The notes beneath the pieces were generated by a model. That model had not been told where the DNA came from. It worked only from the letters and a program-made list of their open reading frames with translations, and made no database searches. Positions 12,455 to 14,123 of a DNA stretch of 14,123 nucleotides are shown in pieces (position 1 is the stretch's first letter; each line of letters begins with the position of its first letter). Both the position numbers and the translations under genes were made by a program. Origin of the DNA: JAAYZQ01 sp034428935 (lineage in GTDB: Bacteria > Chloroflexota > Anaerolineae > JAAYZQ01); contig DAOUHB010000034.1 in the NCBI GenBank assembly GCA_034428935.1, forward strand, positions 1 to 14,123, in the 5' to 3' direction.

Positions 12455-14123
12455 TTACGTTCCTTTCATTCTCGCCAGGATGGCCATGAGCCGCTCGTTC
12501 CCGCCGGCGGGCGGCTTCCAGTCCACGTGAACGGCCTCCGCGCCCTGGGCGCGGAGGCTTTCGGCAAAGGATTCCAGCCCGACGTTGATGCCGGCCAGCG
12601 GGGCGTTCATGATCTCGAGGGAGACCCGGGCGCCGGCGGGCGCGCCCTGGGCAGCCCCCCCGGCCGCGTCCAGGAGGCGCGCCAGCCGCCCGGTGTGGCG
12701 CACGGCGGCCTCGTTGCTGGTGTAGACGTGGACGCCGGCTTCCCGCAGGCGCTCCACCTGCCCGGCCATGTCCTGGGGATCCTCCTCGGTGCCGACCACC
12801 ACGGCGACGACCTCCAGGTGGCGGCCGGCTTGCGCGGCGGCGGCCACGGCGCCGGCGATGGCCGGCGCCAGCTCGCCCGCGGGATCGGGGTGGGCGCCGT
12901 AGCCCAGCACCACGTCGAGCAAGATCACGGCGACCTCCGGGTCCGCGGCCTCTTGCTCGAGCCGGCGGATGCGGAGGTCGTTGTCCATCATGGGGTGTAG
13001 CCGCCCGACGGTGAACTCGTCCTCTCCCAGGTCCACGATGGTGTGCTCCTGGCTCACCATCGAGTTTGCCAGGCGATAGTGCTTGTCCAGGGGGGCGTTG
13101 GCATGGACGGCCGGCAGGTAGCCCTGCAAGAGGAGCAGGGCCTCGTAGGCCAGGGTGCCGCCCGAAAAGAGCCCCCGCAGGTAGTGCTGCCCCGGCGCGA
13201 ACCGGCCGGCCGCCGCGGTGAAGGCTTCCTCGGGCAATTCATCCTCGGCCGGCTGGCCCCGGCCCGCTGCCAGGGCCACGGCCAGCTCGGCCGCCTCGTC
13301 AAAGGTGCCGGCAAAGTACAGGTTGTCGCTGCGGCGCAGGGCGGTGGCGTGGCCGATAAAATCGACGACCACCGGCTTGTTCGCTGCCCGAGCGGCGGCC
13401 AGGAGCTCACCGGCGACCGCCGGGGCGGGCGGCTTGGAGATGAGCACGATGACGGCCGTCTCCGGATCGCGGCTCAGTAGCTCCAGGCTCTGCCGCGCGC
13501 TGGCCGCCCCCACGGCTTCCGACAGGTCCCGCCCGCCGGTGCCCAGGGCGTGGGTCAGGCCGCCGCCGAGCTGGTGGATACGGCTGCTCACCTGCTGCAG
13601 TCCCGTGCCCGAAGCCGCCACCAGGCCCACCGCTCCCCGCCGGACCTTGTTGGCAAAGCCCAGGCCCACGCCGTTGACGATGGCCGTGCCGCAGTCGGGA
13701 CCCATGACCAGCAGCCCCTTCCCGGCCGCGCTCTTTTTCAGGGCCACCTCGTCCTCGAGGGACACGTTGTCGCTGTAGAGAAAGACGTTCTTGCCCAGGG
13801 ACAGGGCCTCGCGGGCCACGCCGGCCGCGTAGCGGCCCGGCACCGAGATCAGCACCCAGTGGGCTTCGGGCAGCATGTCCGCGGCCGATTCCAGGCTCTT
13901 GGGCAAGAAATCCTGTTCGGAGCCCGGGCGCCGCCTGGTGAGGAGGGCGTCCACCTCCGCCAGGGCGGCGGCGGCCTCGGCTTCCGCCCCGGCCTTGACG
14001 ACGATGACCAGGTCGTCGGCCCCGGCCGCCTGGGCCTCGGGGGTCAGCAAGCCGCTCTGGGCGAGGATCTCCTTGTTGGCCTCCGTGCCCATGACCACGC
14101 CGGCGTCGAGGACGCCGGGCAGG
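12455..14123 (-). CDS. fdrA: FdrA (AllF) acyl-CoA-synthetase-like carbamoyltransferase subunit, 5' end missing
   Basis: The visible 555 codons cover nearly all of an FdrA protein. Diagnostic segments are VMGTEANKE near the start, NVSLEDEVALK, GLLVMGPDCGTAI, the Rossmann loop GLVAASGTGLQQ, ALGTGGRDLSEAVG, the second-domain SGGTLAYEA, VGRLHPMMD and the C-terminal INVGLESFAESL and PAGGNERLMAIL. FdrA has a succinyl-CoA-ligase-like fold and, with YlbE and YlbF, forms the E. coli oxamate carbamoyltransferase. The GTG at 14098 is not the true start: the frame stays open to the window edge and encodes LPGVLDAG just before it, as expected for the family, whose proteins extend roughly 30 residues further. 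The stop is one base from the nitrilase start. A perfect intragenic palindrome lies at 12534-12558. Confidence 0.95.
   Translation of the reverse strand, partial: LPGVLDAGVVMGTEANKEILAQSGLLTPEAQAAGADDLVIVVKAGAEAEAAAALAEVDALLTRRRPGSEQDFLPKSLESAADMLPEAHWVLISVPGRYAAGVAREALSLGKNVFLYSDNVSLEDEVALKKSAAGKGLLVMGPDCGTAIVNGVGLGFANKVRRGAVGLVAASGTGLQQVSSRIHQLGGGLTHALGTGGRDLSEAVGAASARQSLELLSRDPETAVIVLISKPPAPAVAGELLAAARAANKPVVVDFIGHATALRRSDNLYFAGTFDEAAELAVALAAGRGQPAEDELPEEAFTAAAGRFAPGQHYLRGLFSGGTLAYEALLLLQGYLPAVHANAPLDKHYRLANSMVSQEHTIVDLGEDEFTVGRLHPMMDNDLRIRRLEQEAADPEVAVILLDVVLGYGAHPDPAGELAPAIAGAVAAAAQAGRHLEVVAVVVGTEEDPQDMAGQVERLREAGVHVYTSNEAAVRHTGRLARLLDAAGGAAQGAPAGARVSLEIMNAPLAGINVGLESFAESLRAQGAEAVHVDWKPPAGGNERLMAILARMKGT
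12534..12558. repeat. Perfect 12-bp inverted repeat inside fdrA
   Basis: GCCTCCGCGCCC, one central T, and the exact reverse complement GGGCGCGGAGGC lie within the last 35 codons of fdrA, in the codons for SLRAQGAEA. It would make a very stable hairpin in the message about 75 nt before the fdrA stop and the coupled nitrilase start. Chance in GC-rich coding sequence is possible. Confidence 0.6.

Noticed and set aside
14096..14098. GTG at 14098 as the fdrA start
   Set aside because: The frame continues open to the window edge with residues that fit FdrA homologues, so the gene is cut by the window rather than starting there.

Overview
The window is GC-rich bacterial DNA in which all eleven recognisable genes lie on the minus strand, so transcription runs from the right edge to the left. 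Two kinds of intergenic palindromic repeat are present: a 56-bp tandem array at 144-423 and 68-bp units with paired inner hairpins at 10058-10249. These, together with a permease carrying a C-terminal helix-hairpin-helix tail, suggest an uncultured Chloroflexota (Anaerolineae-like) genome. That assignment is inference from pattern memory, not from a marker gene.

In transcription order, the right part (14123-10267) carries fdrA (5' end cut by the window edge), a nitrilase-family C-N hydrolase and a DUF1116 (YlbE/AllG-type) gene. FdrA and YlbE are parts of the carbamoyltransferase that in E. coli splits oxalurate with phosphate into oxamate and carbamoyl phosphate. After a 249-nt gap filled by three cruciform repeats comes a 557-residue double-domain cyclase/isatin-hydrolase-family protein. 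It is followed by an NmrA-like protein and a DinB-like protein that are translationally coupled to a molybdenum hydroxylase of FAD, 2Fe-2S and Mo subunits in coxM-S-L order, and then by a CoxG-type membrane-anchored SRPBCC protein. A 201-nt leader with a strong RNA hairpin and a perfect operator-like palindrome precedes an NCS2 permease whose substrate-site signature is of the uracil (UraA) type. Beyond it lie a 458-nt repeat-filled spacer and the first 39 codons of a probable SAM-dependent methyltransferase.

My reading is that the locus encodes catabolism of an N-heterocycle. The permease imports it, the membrane-attached Mo hydroxylase oxidises the ring, the cyclase-family hydrolase opens it, FdrA/DUF1116 phosphorolyse the resulting carbamoyl-amide to carbamoyl phosphate (a potential ATP source), and the C-N hydrolase deamidates the remainder. 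For uracil this would give barbiturate, ureidomalonate, malonamate plus carbamoyl phosphate, and then malonate. An equally consistent chemical variant runs through parabanate, oxalurate and oxamate to oxalate. The gene families are seen directly; the pathway order and substrate are inference.
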